Source of the DNA: Rhizobium sp. L1K21
Lineage (GTDB): Bacteria > Pseudomonadota > Alphaproteobacteria > Rhizobiales > Rhizobiaceae
Length of the DNA stretch: 64,000 nucleotides
Direction: 5' to 3'
Assembly (NCBI RefSeq): GCF_024055895.1
Contig: NZ_JAMXLE010000001.1
Span: 1,178,001 to 1,242,000, forward strand
A model generated the notes under the pieces. That model was given only the letters and a program-made list of their open reading frames with translations. It was not told the origin of the DNA and did not search any database. The translations under genes and the position numbers were made by a program. Positions within the stretch are counted from its first letter, which is position 1; each line of letters begins with the position of its first letter. This document shows, piece after piece, positions 54,317 to 64,000 of the stretch.

Positions 54317-55444
54317 GTGGCAAATATCATTGTACTTGGATCGGGTTTCGGTGCACTCACAACGGTACGCGAACTGCGCCGTCAGAATGTGGAGGCGGAC
54401 ATTACCGTAATTTCGCCACGCGACCATCTGCATTACCTGCCAAGTACAATATGGCTTCCTGCCGGGTTGCGGCGCGGTGATAAGCTGAAAATTCCGCTCG
54501 CCGATTTTTTCGACAGTCACAGGGTCCATTTTATCAAGGCATCAGTTGTTGGGCTTGAAGATGGCGGTCGAACAGTGGTCACCGATCAGGGACACTACAG
54601 GAACGATCACCTTGTCATCGCGGCGGGCGGGCGCTTTATCAAAAAGCTTCCCGGCATTGAGAACGCCCTGATACCGTGTGACGGCATTGCCGTGGGCGAA
54701 GACTATGCCAGGCGACTGGAGTCCATGGATGGCGGTACGATTGCGTTTGGTTTTGGCTCCAATCCGAATGAGCAAAGTGCTGTTCGCGGCGGCCCGATGT
54801 TCGAGTTTCTCTTCATTACCGACACACTTTTGCGCAAGCAGGGCAGACGTGACAAATTCAAGCTGGTCTTTTTCAATCCGTCCCAGAAACCGGGCCAACG
54901 TCTGGGTGACAAGGCGGTTGAAAAATTGCTGGAAGAGATGAAGAAGCGCAGCATCGAAACGCATCTGGGTCACAAGATGGTTCGTTTCGAGAGCGACAAG
55001 GTCGTTACAGAAGGTGGTGAGTTTGCTGCTGATCTCATTCTCTTTATGCCGGGGCTGACAGGACCCGCCTGGCTTGCAGCTGCCGATTTGCCCCTCTCAC
55101 CCGGCGGCATGATCCAAGCGGATGAGAAATGCCGGGTTCCCGGTCGAGACGGTGTTTGGGTGGTCGGTGATGCCGGCTCTTATCCAGGGCCTGACTGGCT
55201 GCCGAAGCAGGCACACCAGGCGGACTTGCAAGCCCTGGCAACAGCCAGAAACATTGCTGCAGTGCTGCGGGGGAAGACGCCGGACCATAATTTCAAGCCG
55301 GAACTGATATGTATCGTCGACACGCTTGATAAGGGGATTCTTATCTACCGAAGCGCAAAGCGGAACATCATGCTGCCCGGTTCCCGGCTGTTTCACTGGA
55401 TGAAGCGCGCATTTGAAAACCATTACCTGCGCGCCTTCCGTTAA
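54317..55444 (+). CDS. sulfide:quinone oxidoreductase-like FAD/NAD(P) flavoprotein
   Basis: This 375-aa disulfide-reductase-fold flavoprotein begins NIIVLGSGFGALTTVRELRR and has the FAD-binding LPGIENALIP, the TVISPRDHLHYLPSTIWLPAG region typical of SQR/Ndh-2 proteins, and VWVVGDAGSYPGPDWLPKQAHQADLQA. Only one Cys pair candidate (ALIPCDG, ELICIVD) is visible, fewer than in classical SQRs. It likely passes electrons to quinone from a reduced sulfur or similar donor. Start GTG 54317 with GGAG about 8 bases upstream. Confidence 0.82.
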   Translation: MANIIVLGSGFGALTTVRELRRQNVEADITVISPRDHLHYLPSTIWLPAGLRRGDKLKIPLADFFDSHRVHFIKASVVGLEDGGRTVVTDQGHYRNDHLVIAAGGRFIKKLPGIENALIPCDGIAVGEDYARRLESMDGGTIAFGFGSNPNEQSAVRGGPMFEFLFITDTLLRKQGRRDKFKLVFFNPSQKPGQRLGDKAVEKLLEEMKKRSIETHLGHKMVRFESDKVVTEGGEFAADLILFMPGLTGPAWLAAADLPLSPGGMIQADEKCRVPGRDGVWVVGDAGSYPGPDWLPKQAHQADLQALATARNIAAVLRGKTPDHNFKPELICIVDTLDKGILIYRSAKRNIMLPGSRLFHWMKRAFENHYLRAFR

Positions 55445-55451
55445 CACAGTT

Positions 55452-55558
55452 AACGAATTCACCACACAGCGAGCAGCACTCGGAAGCGTAAATCAGCTTA
55501 GGATGGATGGATATAGCGCACGGAGTGAAGCGGGCTATCCAGCGTTTCCTGCCAGAAC
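55452..55558 (-). pseudogene. broken 3' fragment of a usg-like gene
   Basis: On the minus strand this stretch is a diverged copy of the last ~35 codons of the usg gene at 57908-58174: FWQETLDSPLHSVRYIHPS then stop, compared with FWQEKLDGPLHSVRYVHRKL. A 4-bp tandem duplication (ATCCATCCATCC) shifts the frame; beyond it KLIYASECCSLCGEFV still matches KLISASEWRSLSGEFV. Homology stops abruptly at 55558. The fragment also supplies, in another frame, the last codons of the neighbouring flavin oxidase gene. Confidence 0.75.
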
Positions 55559-56245
55559 ATCGTCCAGCGATCTTCCGACGGTGAACTGGTCAATGCCTTG
55601 CATTGCCGGTTCGGCTATATTGCTTTCATCCGGCACGGCATGGCCGATCACGGTTTTCACCGGGATGATGCCGGACCATGCCGGATAGTCCAGTTCATCG
55701 GGCGCGTTGCTCCCGCCGCCGGTTCGCACCTTTGCGGATGCATCTTCGATCTCCATTCGCACCACGCTGGTCGCCTTCATTTCCTGGGCTGTGTTCGGGC
55801 GCAATCCGGCCAGACGACCAGGGTAAAGACGCTCGACCATGGCGTCGAGTGCTGCGGCCTTCTCATCGTCATCTTCAATCAGACGCGCGGTTCCGAAACA
55901 CATTGCACACCGGTAATTTGCCGTGTGGTGATAGGCAGAACGGGTGACCACCAGTCCATCCAGCAGCGAAACGGTCAGGCAGACAGGTGCACTGCCGCCA
56001 TTGGCTTTCAGGAGCCTGTTGACCGACGAACCGTGCCAGAAAAGTGTTGTGCCATCGCGCCAATGGACCTTCGGCGTGCAGTAGGGCTGACCGTCAATCA
56101 TGTAGGCGACATGGCTGAAAGGCGTTGCATCCAAAATGGCATGGACGGTTTCATAATCGTAATGGGCGCGGTGGTGCTCGCGCTTTACCCGATTACGCTG
56201 GTTGATTTCGTAAGCCGTGTCTTTCGCCTCATGCGATTCAGTCAT
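55535..56245 (-). CDS. pyridoxamine 5'-phosphate oxidase-fold flavin protein
   Basis: At 236 aa it has the FMN-binding split-barrel motif ATPFSHVAYMIDGQPYCTPKVHWRDGTTLFWHGS and CLTVSLLDGLVVTRSAYHHTANYRCAMCFG of the Pyridox_ox_2 group. It is divergent from a MocR regulator, a pairing known for PLP- or amine-related functions. The C-terminal nine codons lie in the broken usg copy, so its present C-terminus may be recombination-made. Start ATG overlaps a possible small upstream ORF by 3 bp. Confidence 0.85.
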   Translation of the reverse strand: MTESHEAKDTAYEINQRNRVKREHHRAHYDYETVHAILDATPFSHVAYMIDGQPYCTPKVHWRDGTTLFWHGSSVNRLLKANGGSAPVCLTVSLLDGLVVTRSAYHHTANYRCAMCFGTARLIEDDDEKAAALDAMVERLYPGRLAGLRPNTAQEMKATSVVRMEIEDASAKVRTGGGSNAPDELDYPAWSGIIPVKTVIGHAVPDESNIAEPAMQGIDQFTVGRSLDDVLAGNAG

Positions 56246-56394
56246 TTTCTACTCCTGTTGGAAAGTGGAAATGCCATCGACAAGGTCGCCAGTATAAGCG
56301 GGCTTATAAACGGTGCCCGCCGGAAGACGGTGGCGTTGCCGACCTCTTGTGGTGCTGCATAGATTTCGCAGACCCGCACCCTCACTTTGCTCAT
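56242..56394 (-). CDS. candidate 50-codon ORF coupled to the flavin oxidase gene
   Basis: An ORF from ATG 56394 to the TGA overlapping the flavin oxidase ATG (ATGA). It encodes MSKVRVRVCEIYAAPQEVGN and a hydrophobic stretch (FISPLILATLSMAFPL). No ribosome site is obvious and no family is recognised. It may be only leader sequence, but the exact stop/start overlap suggests coupling. Confidence 0.25.
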   Translation of the reverse strand: MSKVRVRVCEIYAAPQEVGNATVFRRAPFISPLILATLSMAFPLSNRSRK

Positions 56395-56419
56395 TGCCGC
56401 GGTCCTTGTTGAATGGTCG

Positions 56420-56491
56420 TTGATGGAGGCAAATATGCGTGTATTATTGGACTAAAGAAGGTCCAATATTATGCAAAAAAATAAGTCCAAT
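56420..56491 (+). promoter_or_regulatory. MocR promoter with inverted and direct GTCCAAT repeats
   Basis: TTGATG (56420-56425) and TATTAT (56442-56447), spacer 16, form a promoter. TATTGGAC-N8-GTCCAATA (56445-56468) covers its -10 and start point. A further GTCCAAT at 56485-56491 lies 24 bp after the copy at 56461. One inverted plus two direct half-sites is the arrangement reported for MocR/PdxR-type regulators, so autorepression is likely. Confidence 0.6.
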
Positions 56492-57868
56492 TTTCCGGAT
56501 TGGTCCGGCTTGATCCCCATTCTGCCCGATGGTGGGCCGCGCCAGCGGGCGCTTTATGGCGAGTTGCGACGCCTGATCGAAACGCGCCGGCTGATGCCGG
56601 GCGAAAAATTGCCGCCCAGCCGCATGCTGTCTCAAGAGCTTGGTGTGTCGCGGGGGCTCGTTGTCGGTGCCTATGATCAGCTGATCGCAGAAGGTTACGC
56701 TGAAACCCTGCAGGGCTCGGGAACGTTTGTCGCGCGAGATGTTCCTCAGGCGAGCCATGCGCCTGCGGTCGCCAGAAGGCGTACGGTTGTGAAGGAGGTG
56801 CTGCCGGGTACGCTTGGCTGTGGCACCGCTGACGAGACGACGCTGAGAGCCTTCCGGCAGCTTTTCCGCAAGGTTTTGGAGCGGCCGCCTGAAACGCTCT
56901 TCACCTACGCGTCACCGCAAGGTGATATCGGCCTCCGACAGGAAGTCGCGTCATACTTGCGGTCGGCGCGCGGCATGCGGGTTGACCCGGATCAGGTGAT
57001 GATCACCTCCGGTACCCAGGCCTCCCTTTATCTGATCGCCAATGCGGTTCTGAAGCGCGGCGATGAAGTGTGGATGGAAGATCCCGGCTACAAGAATGCT
57101 CGCCGCGCCTTGGACGAGGCGGGCATGCGGGTGGTTCCCGTGCCGGTTGACCGCGAAGGCCTCGACCCGGAGAAGGGGCGGGTGCTTGCAGACAATGCTC
57201 GGGCCGTCTATCTGACCCCGTCGCACCAGTTTCCTCTGGGTGTCACTTTGACAATGCCGCGCCGCAAGGCCTTGATCGAATGGGCGAGCCGGGTCGGCGC
57301 ATGGATCATCGAAGACGATTACGATAGTGAGTTCCGTTACACCGGCGCACCGCTGGCGGCTCTCCAGGGGATGGATGGCGAGGGCCGCGTGATCTATCTC
57401 GGCACGTTTTCCAAGGTCGTCCTGCCGGGGTTGCGGCTAGGCTATGCCGTGGTGCCGGAGGCCCTGTTCGACAAAGTTCTGGATCTGCGCAAGCGGGTGG
57501 ACCGCTCGCCCAATGCGCTTACCGAGGCCGTGATGGCGGGCTTCATGCGTGAGGGCCATTTTTCCTCCCATATTCGCCGTGCGCGCAAACGCGCGTCGAA
57601 TGCGCGTGATGCCTTGGTGGAAGGGCTTTCACGCGGCCCCTTTGATATCAGATCACCCGATCAGGGTTTGCATCTGATCGCCGGTTTGAAGGATGCGGAA
57701 GAGGAGGGCCGAATGCTCAACGCGGCGGCAGAGGCGGGGCTTGGCGTGCAGGCGCTTTCCACCATGTATCGTGGCAATCGCATGGAGCACGGTCTGGTGA
57801 TCGGCTTTTCAGGATTTGAACCGCAGGTTTTGCGGGCGGCTGCGCAGCGGCTAGTCGAGGCAATTTGA
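56471..57868 (+). CDS. MocR-family (GntR-aminotransferase) PLP-dependent regulator, PdxR-like
   Basis: At 465 aa, the N-terminal GntR HTH (RQRALYGELRRLIETRRLMPGEKLPPSRMLSQELGVSRGLVVGAYDQLIAEGYAETLQGSGTFV) is joined to an aminotransferase fold type I domain. The PLP-binding region is YLGTFSKVVLPGLRLGYAVVPE with the Schiff-base Lys, plus IIEDDYDSEFRY. MocR proteins sense PLP or amino-compounds. It is divergent from a flavin oxidase gene. No Shine-Dalgarno is present. Confidence 0.93.
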   Translation: MQKNKSNFPDWSGLIPILPDGGPRQRALYGELRRLIETRRLMPGEKLPPSRMLSQELGVSRGLVVGAYDQLIAEGYAETLQGSGTFVARDVPQASHAPAVARRRTVVKEVLPGTLGCGTADETTLRAFRQLFRKVLERPPETLFTYASPQGDIGLRQEVASYLRSARGMRVDPDQVMITSGTQASLYLIANAVLKRGDEVWMEDPGYKNARRALDEAGMRVVPVPVDREGLDPEKGRVLADNARAVYLTPSHQFPLGVTLTMPRRKALIEWASRVGAWIIEDDYDSEFRYTGAPLAALQGMDGEGRVIYLGTFSKVVLPGLRLGYAVVPEALFDKVLDLRKRVDRSPNALTEAVMAGFMREGHFSSHIRRARKRASNARDALVEGLSRGPFDIRSPDQGLHLIAGLKDAEEEGRMLNAAAEAGLGVQALSTMYRGNRMEHGLVIGFSGFEPQVLRAAAQRLVEAI

Positions 57869-57907
57869 GGCCCGGCTCCTGAAATCCACGATCTTGCGAT
57901 GACGTGG

Positions 57908-58174
57908 CTAGTTTATCACGAACTCACCGCTCAGTGACCGCCATTCCGAAGCCGAAATCAGCTTGCGGTGGACATAGCGCACCGAGTGAAGCGGGCCATC
58001 CAGCTTTTCCTGCCAGAACTTCAGGAAGCTTTTCATTTCGGGGAAATGCGGTGCCAGATCGTAGTGTTGCCACAGATATGTCTGGAGAAACGAGGGGTGA
58101 TCGGGCAGGCGGTAGAGTATCTCTGCTGTGGTGAGACCGTAGCCCTTTAACTGCAATGCCATTTCTTCGTTCAT
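57908..58174 (-). CDS. Usg family protein
   Basis: This 88-aa protein, MNEEMALQLKGYGLTTAEILYRLPDHPSFLQTYLWQHYDLAPHFPEMKSFLKFWQEKLDGPLHSV split across, is the short alphaproteobacterial Usg protein, a conserved protein of unknown function with aromatic-rich helices. The start is ATG 58174. A diverged copy of its 3' third occurs at 55452-55558, beyond the MocR module. Confidence 0.85.
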   Translation of the reverse strand: MNEEMALQLKGYGLTTAEILYRLPDHPSFLQTYLWQHYDLAPHFPEMKSFLKFWQEKLDGPLHSVRYVHRKLISASEWRSLSGEFVIN

Positions 58175-58357
58175 GTTGACCTCGTCATGTCGTTCACAAG
58201 AAATGTATGTCCGATCATGACGCCAGAAGGCGGTTAACCGAACGTTAACGCCCTCCACGAGAAATGGTGCGACTCCCCAGTCGAGTTATTGTCTATGCAG
58301 CGAGATTGTCACCGATTCTCTTGTTTTTCAACGGAAAAAAAGCGGCTTGGATGAGGC

Positions 58358-59284
58358 TCAATCGCCCAACGCGACGGCGATGGCAGCCGCCAGACGCGCG
58401 TTGTTTTCCACCAGCGCGATATTCGTCTGCAGGCTGCGGCCATCGGTGAGACGGAAAAGGGTATCCAGCAGGTAGGGGGTAACCGCCTTGCCGGTGATCT
58501 CTTCCGCCTCGGCGTTGTCGAGCGCGCGGCGGATATAGATTTCCATTTCCTGCCGCGGAATTTCGGCATCTTCCGGCACTGGATTGGCCACCAGCATGCC
58601 GCCATTGAGGCCCAGAAGCTCGCGAGTCGTCTGGAAGTTTGCAATGGCTGCCGGGCTATTGAGCGAAAGCGGGCTTGGCAGGCCGGAAGAGCGCGACCAG
58701 AAGGCGGGGAACTCCACTGCGTCATAGGTGACCACGGGAACGCCGCGGGTTTCCAGCACTTCCAGTGTTTTGGGTACATCCAGAATGGCCTTGGCGCCAG
58801 CGCAGACGACAATGACGCCGGTGCGTGCCAGCTCTTCGAGGTCGGCGGAAATGTCAAAGCTTTCTTCTGCGCCGCGGTGGACGCCGCCGATACCGCCCGT
58901 GGCGAAGACCTTGATGCCGGCGCGTGCGGCTGCAATCATCGTCGCGGCAACGGTGGTTGCGCCCGTGCGACGCTCGGCAATTGCGAAGGCAATGTCGGCC
59001 CGCGACAGCTTCATCGCATGTGTGGTCAGCGCCAGAGCCTCCAGCTGCTCGGCTTCCAGGCCGATGTTCAATACCCCGTCGACGACGGCAATTGTCGCGG
59101 GAACGGCACCGGCCTCGCGGATGATGGCCTCCACGCTGCGCGCCATTTCCAGATTGCCTGGATAGGGCATGCCATGGGTGATGATTGTCGACTCAAGCGC
59201 GACAATCGGCACGCCGTCGCGCTTGGCGGCGGCAACTTCGTCGCTGTAGGACATATCGAGAAGCGGGGAGGCGGCATTGGTCAT
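58358..59284 (-). CDS. psuG: pseudouridine-5'-phosphate glycosidase
   Basis: At 308 aa it contains VPIVALESTIITHGMPYPGN, SRADIAFAIAERRTGATTVAATM and FATGGIGGVHRGAEESFDISADLEEL, VVCAGAKAILDVPKTLEVLETRGVPVV, matching PsuG/IndA. It cleaves pseudouridine 5'-phosphate to uracil and ribose 5-phosphate. The usual partner, a PfkB-type pseudouridine kinase, is not adjacent in the window. GGAGAAGAAA precedes the ATG at 59284. Confidence 0.93.
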   Translation of the reverse strand: MTNAASPLLDMSYSDEVAAAKRDGVPIVALESTIITHGMPYPGNLEMARSVEAIIREAGAVPATIAVVDGVLNIGLEAEQLEALALTTHAMKLSRADIAFAIAERRTGATTVAATMIAAARAGIKVFATGGIGGVHRGAEESFDISADLEELARTGVIVVCAGAKAILDVPKTLEVLETRGVPVVTYDAVEFPAFWSRSSGLPSPLSLNSPAAIANFQTTRELLGLNGGMLVANPVPEDAEIPRQEMEIYIRRALDNAEAEEITGKAVTPYLLDTLFRLTDGRSLQTNIALVENNARLAAAIAVALGD

Positions 59285-59628
59285 CGGTTTCTTCTCCGGT
59301 TCCGCGCAATCTGCGGCGCGCTGCATATGCTGGTCTTAGCGGCTGCGGCCGCATTTCCGCAAGGACCAAAGCGGGCCAATCATGAATTCTCCACTTCCCG
59401 CCTTGCGCGTTTTGCCATGTCCGTGCCGACCCAATCCGGCGCTTTCCTTCGAAGACCAATTTCCAGGTGCAAGGAGAGCGGGAATCACTGAGACAACGGA
59501 GCACAGATTGACGTGGCGATTCGCTTTTACGGCTGGGCGAACGAGACGCGGCTTGGCGTCATTCAGGGCGAAAACATAAAAAGAACAAATCGCAAATAAA
59601 CGCAATTTTTCAATGCATTATACTGCAC
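59285..59628. other. intergenic region between psuG and recA, no gene recognised
   Basis: About 340 bases upstream of the recA promoter and of psuG. Several short ORFs exist but none shows family features or a ribosome site. AT-rich near 59570-59630. Confidence 0.4.
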
Positions 59629-59657
59629 TTGCAAAAAGAGAACAAATGCGGTACAAA
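59629..59657 (+). promoter_or_regulatory. recA promoter with LexA-type SOS box
   Basis: TTGCAA (59629-59634), 17-bp spacer, TACAAA (59652-59657). GAAC-N7-GTAC at 59640-59654 lies in the spacer and -10 and differs by one base from the alphaproteobacterial LexA box GAAC-N7-GAAC. LexA binding here would block recA transcription. Confidence 0.6.
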
Positions 59658-59714
59658 ATTACCAGCGGCGGCCTTGTTGCCTCTCCAACATCAATAACCT
59701 AAAGGTGGATACCA

Positions 59715-60803
59715 ATGGCACAAAACTCTTTACGGCTTGTAGAGGAAAAATCCGTGGACAAAAGCAAGGCCCTCGAAGCAGCTCTTTCACAGATCGAACG
59801 GTCCTTTGGTAAGGGCTCGATCATGAAACTCGGCTCGAACGAGAATGTGGTCGAGATTGAAACTGTTCCCACAGGCTCGCTCGGGCTTGATATCGCACTC
59901 GGTGTTGGCGGATTGCCCAAGGGGCGTATCGTTGAAATCTATGGGCCGGAAAGCTCCGGTAAGACCACGCTTGCGCTGCAGACCATTGCAGAATCGCAGA
60001 AGCGCGGCGGCATTTGCGCCTTTGTCGACGCCGAACATGCGCTGGATCCGGTTTATGCCCGCAAGCTGGGTGTTGACCTGGAAAATCTTCTCATTTCGCA
60101 GCCCGACACGGGTGAGCAGGCGCTGGAAATCACCGACACGCTGGTTCGCTCCGGAGCTATCGATGTTCTCGTCGTCGATTCCGTTGCCGCCTTGACGCCG
60201 CGCGCTGAAATCGAAGGTGAAATGGGCGACAGCCTTCCAGGCATGCAGGCCCGCCTGATGAGTCAGGCGCTTCGAAAACTGACCGCTTCCATCTCGCGTT
60301 CGAACTGCATGGTGATCTTCATCAACCAGATCCGCATGAAGATCGGTGTCATGTTCGGTTCGCCGGAGACGACGACAGGTGGTAACGCGCTGAAGTTTTA
60401 TGCATCCGTTCGCCTCGATATCCGCCGTATTGGTGCGGTGAAGGATCGTGATGAGGTTGTCGGCAACCAGACCCGCGTCAAGGTCGTCAAGAACAAGATG
60501 GCGCCGCCCTTCAAGCAGGTTGAATTCGACATCATGTATGGCGAAGGCGTTTCCAAGACAGGTGAGCTGATCGATCTTGGCGTGAAGGCCGGTATTGTCG
60601 AGAAGTCGGGGGCATGGTTCTCGTATGATAGCCAGCGTCTGGGGCAGGGGCGTGAAAATGCCAAGCAGTTCCTGCGCGACAACCCCGAAACCGCCAATGA
60701 GATCGAGTTGGCATTGCGCCAGAATGCCGGTCTGATTGCCGAGAAGTTCCTTGAGAACGGTTCCGGCGACGACAGCGTGGATGACAGCGCTGCGGATGGC
60801 TGA
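59715..60803 (+). CDS. recA: recombinase RecA
   Basis: At 362 aa the full-length protein has Walker [33 protein letters not shown], Walker [21 protein letters not shown], the L1/L2 loops ([31 protein letters not shown]) and the acidic C-terminal tail [11 protein letters not shown]. It carries out homologous recombination and triggers LexA self-cleavage. AAAGGTGG lies before the ATG. It is SOS-controlled, as its promoter carries a LexA-type box. Confidence 0.98.
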   Translation: MAQNSLRLVEEKSVDKSKALEAALSQIERSFGKGSIMKLGSNENVVEIETVPTGSLGLDIALGVGGLPKGRIVEIYGPESSGKTTLALQTIAESQKRGGICAFVDAEHALDPVYARKLGVDLENLLISQPDTGEQALEITDTLVRSGAIDVLVVDSVAALTPRAEIEGEMGDSLPGMQARLMSQALRKLTASISRSNCMVIFINQIRMKIGVMFGSPETTTGGNALKFYASVRLDIRRIGAVKDRDEVVGNQTRVKVVKNKMAPPFKQVEFDIMYGEGVSKTGELIDLGVKAGIVEKSGAWFSYDSQRLGQGRENAKQFLRDNPETANEIELALRQNAGLIAEKFLENGSGDDSVDDSAADG

Positions 60804-60830
60804 TTGAGGCGTTTGGTCGTACGAATGTTC

Positions 60831-60873
60831 AAGCCGGTCCGGTCGATGTCGATCCGGACCGGCTTTTCTTTTG
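60831..60873 (+). terminator. intrinsic terminator after recA
   Basis: AAGCCGGTCCGG (60831-60842) and CCGGACCGGCTT (60854-60865) are perfect 12-bp arms around an 11-base loop, followed by a T-rich tract. Confidence 0.9.
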
Positions 60874-60973
60874 TTGCTCGGATGCCGTCAGTCTGGACAC
60901 ATGGCGGAGCGGGTTATAAAAGCGCGTGGTTTTCTTGTGAAATCAGCACAGTTCAGGTGGCAAAGGGTAATCC

Positions 60974-63637
<2,664 letters not shown>

Positions 63638-63645
63638 CAGGCGTT

Positions 63646-63688
63646 AAAGCGGATCGCATTTTATCTGATTCAAATGCGATCCTGCTTT
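63646..63688. repeat. long imperfect inverted repeat after alaS
   Basis: AAAGCGGATCGCATTT (63646-63661) and AAATGCGATCCTGCTTT (63672-63688) pair with one bulge. It may serve as the alaS terminator, or be one of the Brucella-group intergenic palindromes containing this GATCGCATT word. Confidence 0.5.
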
Positions 63689-63810
63689 GTCCTTGTTTTG
63701 CCGCATGTACGTTGTCGCTTAATCGCGGGCGATTAAACGCGACATGCTTTAGCACTCTGTTACATTCAAGGGATTATCGACGGTCGGGCCTTTTGGGGTG
63801 GCGGCCGTTT

Positions 63811-64000
63811 TTATTGTGTCTCGCCTCTTTCAGCCGGCTTGAATTCGCCATTTTGCCATTCGAAAACCGCGTAAGGGCTGGTTTCGCGGATCTGGTCATT
63901 CCCGAATTTCACCGGGCCGATGGCAGTCGCGAAGGTTTGCGTCCGCAAGATTTCGGATGGCTTCTTGCCTTCTTTCTTCGCCTGCTCAGAAGCCTTGGCC
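63811..64000 (-). CDS. ABC transporter substrate-binding protein, C-terminal part (amino-acid/urea type)
   Basis: Only the last 62 codons are in the window; the gene continues past the right edge. The end AIGPVKFGNDQIRETSPYAVFEWQNGEF matches the C-terminus of periplasmic leucine/isoleucine/valine- or urea-type binding proteins. Family firm by pattern, ligand unknown. Confidence 0.7.
   Translation of the reverse strand, partial: AKASEQAKKEGKKPSEILRTQTFATAIGPVKFGNDQIRETSPYAVFEWQNGEFKPAERGETQ

Overview
The window reads as a chromosomal segment of an alphaproteobacterium of the order Hyphomicrobiales (Rhizobiales), most like Brucella/Ochrobactrum and relatives. Three things point there: a circularly permuted two-piece tmRNA gene whose tag ORF encodes ANDNNAKGYALAA, an ilv attenuator whose leader peptide looks leaderless, and an alphaproteobacterial gene order (thyA - DHFR - hflK - hflC - DUF2065 - deg protease; serB/miaA; ilvB-ilvN; recA - alaS). 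Species cannot be fixed from the sequence alone. There is no complete transposon, prophage, integrase or CRISPR array.

Layout. 0-11 kb: start of a UvrD/PcrA helicase (minus), an RND efflux pair, an FAD-linked D-lactate/glycolate-type dehydrogenase, a giant AsmA-family protein, then a minus-strand cluster of SspB, a DUF4169 protein and a ribbon-helix-helix protein. 11-20 kb: a poorly understood 442-aa protein, the tmRNA, thyA, an AT-rich divergent dihydrofolate reductase, the HflKC membrane protease regulators, a Deg/HtrA protease and an EamA transporter. 20-28 kb: serB and miaA with overlapping divergent start codons, a LysR regulator divergent from a DUF1127 small protein, a HerA-like ATPase, and ilvB-ilvN behind an attenuator. 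28-43 kb: a LysE exporter, an ECF sigma/anti-sigma/secreted-protein operon, a RecD-like helicase, a MerR regulator with a LuxR-type C-terminal HTH, pdxJ, a Tat-exported amine oxidase divergent from a TetR, a 5'-nucleotidase, an Lrp regulator divergent from an Asp/Glu racemase-like gene, a diguanylate cyclase, a TetR followed by ilvC, and an aldehyde dehydrogenase. 44-50 kb: two membrane acyltransferases, then an overlapping EEP-nuclease/Nudix/PhzF string, then tRNA-Lys(CTT). 50-59 kb: AlkD-like repair protein, hydroxyisobutyrate-type dehydrogenase, two methyltransferases, a GcvA-type LysR, an SQR-like flavoprotein, a flavin oxidase/MocR pair between a complete usg and a broken usg 3' fragment, and psuG. 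59-64 kb: recA with a LexA-type box, alaS, and the C-terminus of an amino-acid-type ABC substrate-binding protein.

Themes. Branched-chain amino acid synthesis appears twice with different apparent control (attenuation for ilvBN, a TetR neighbour for ilvC). PLP metabolism appears as pdxJ, a MocR regulator and a PNPOx-fold flavoprotein. Membrane quality control (HflKC, Deg) and proteolysis targeting (SspB, tmRNA) are also represented. Many regulator genes here have an inverted repeat at or next to the promoter; these repeats are listed as separate features.

Most notable observations: the apparently leaderless ilv attenuator; the usg 3' fragment with a 4-bp frameshift on the far side of the MocR module, which looks like an integration or recombination scar; the AT-rich DHFR sitting where a native folA would be expected; the MerR-LuxR-type double-HTH regulator; and the LysR/DUF1127 divergent pair. 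None is a demonstrated new system. All functional statements are from sequence reading and memory of families, without database searches.
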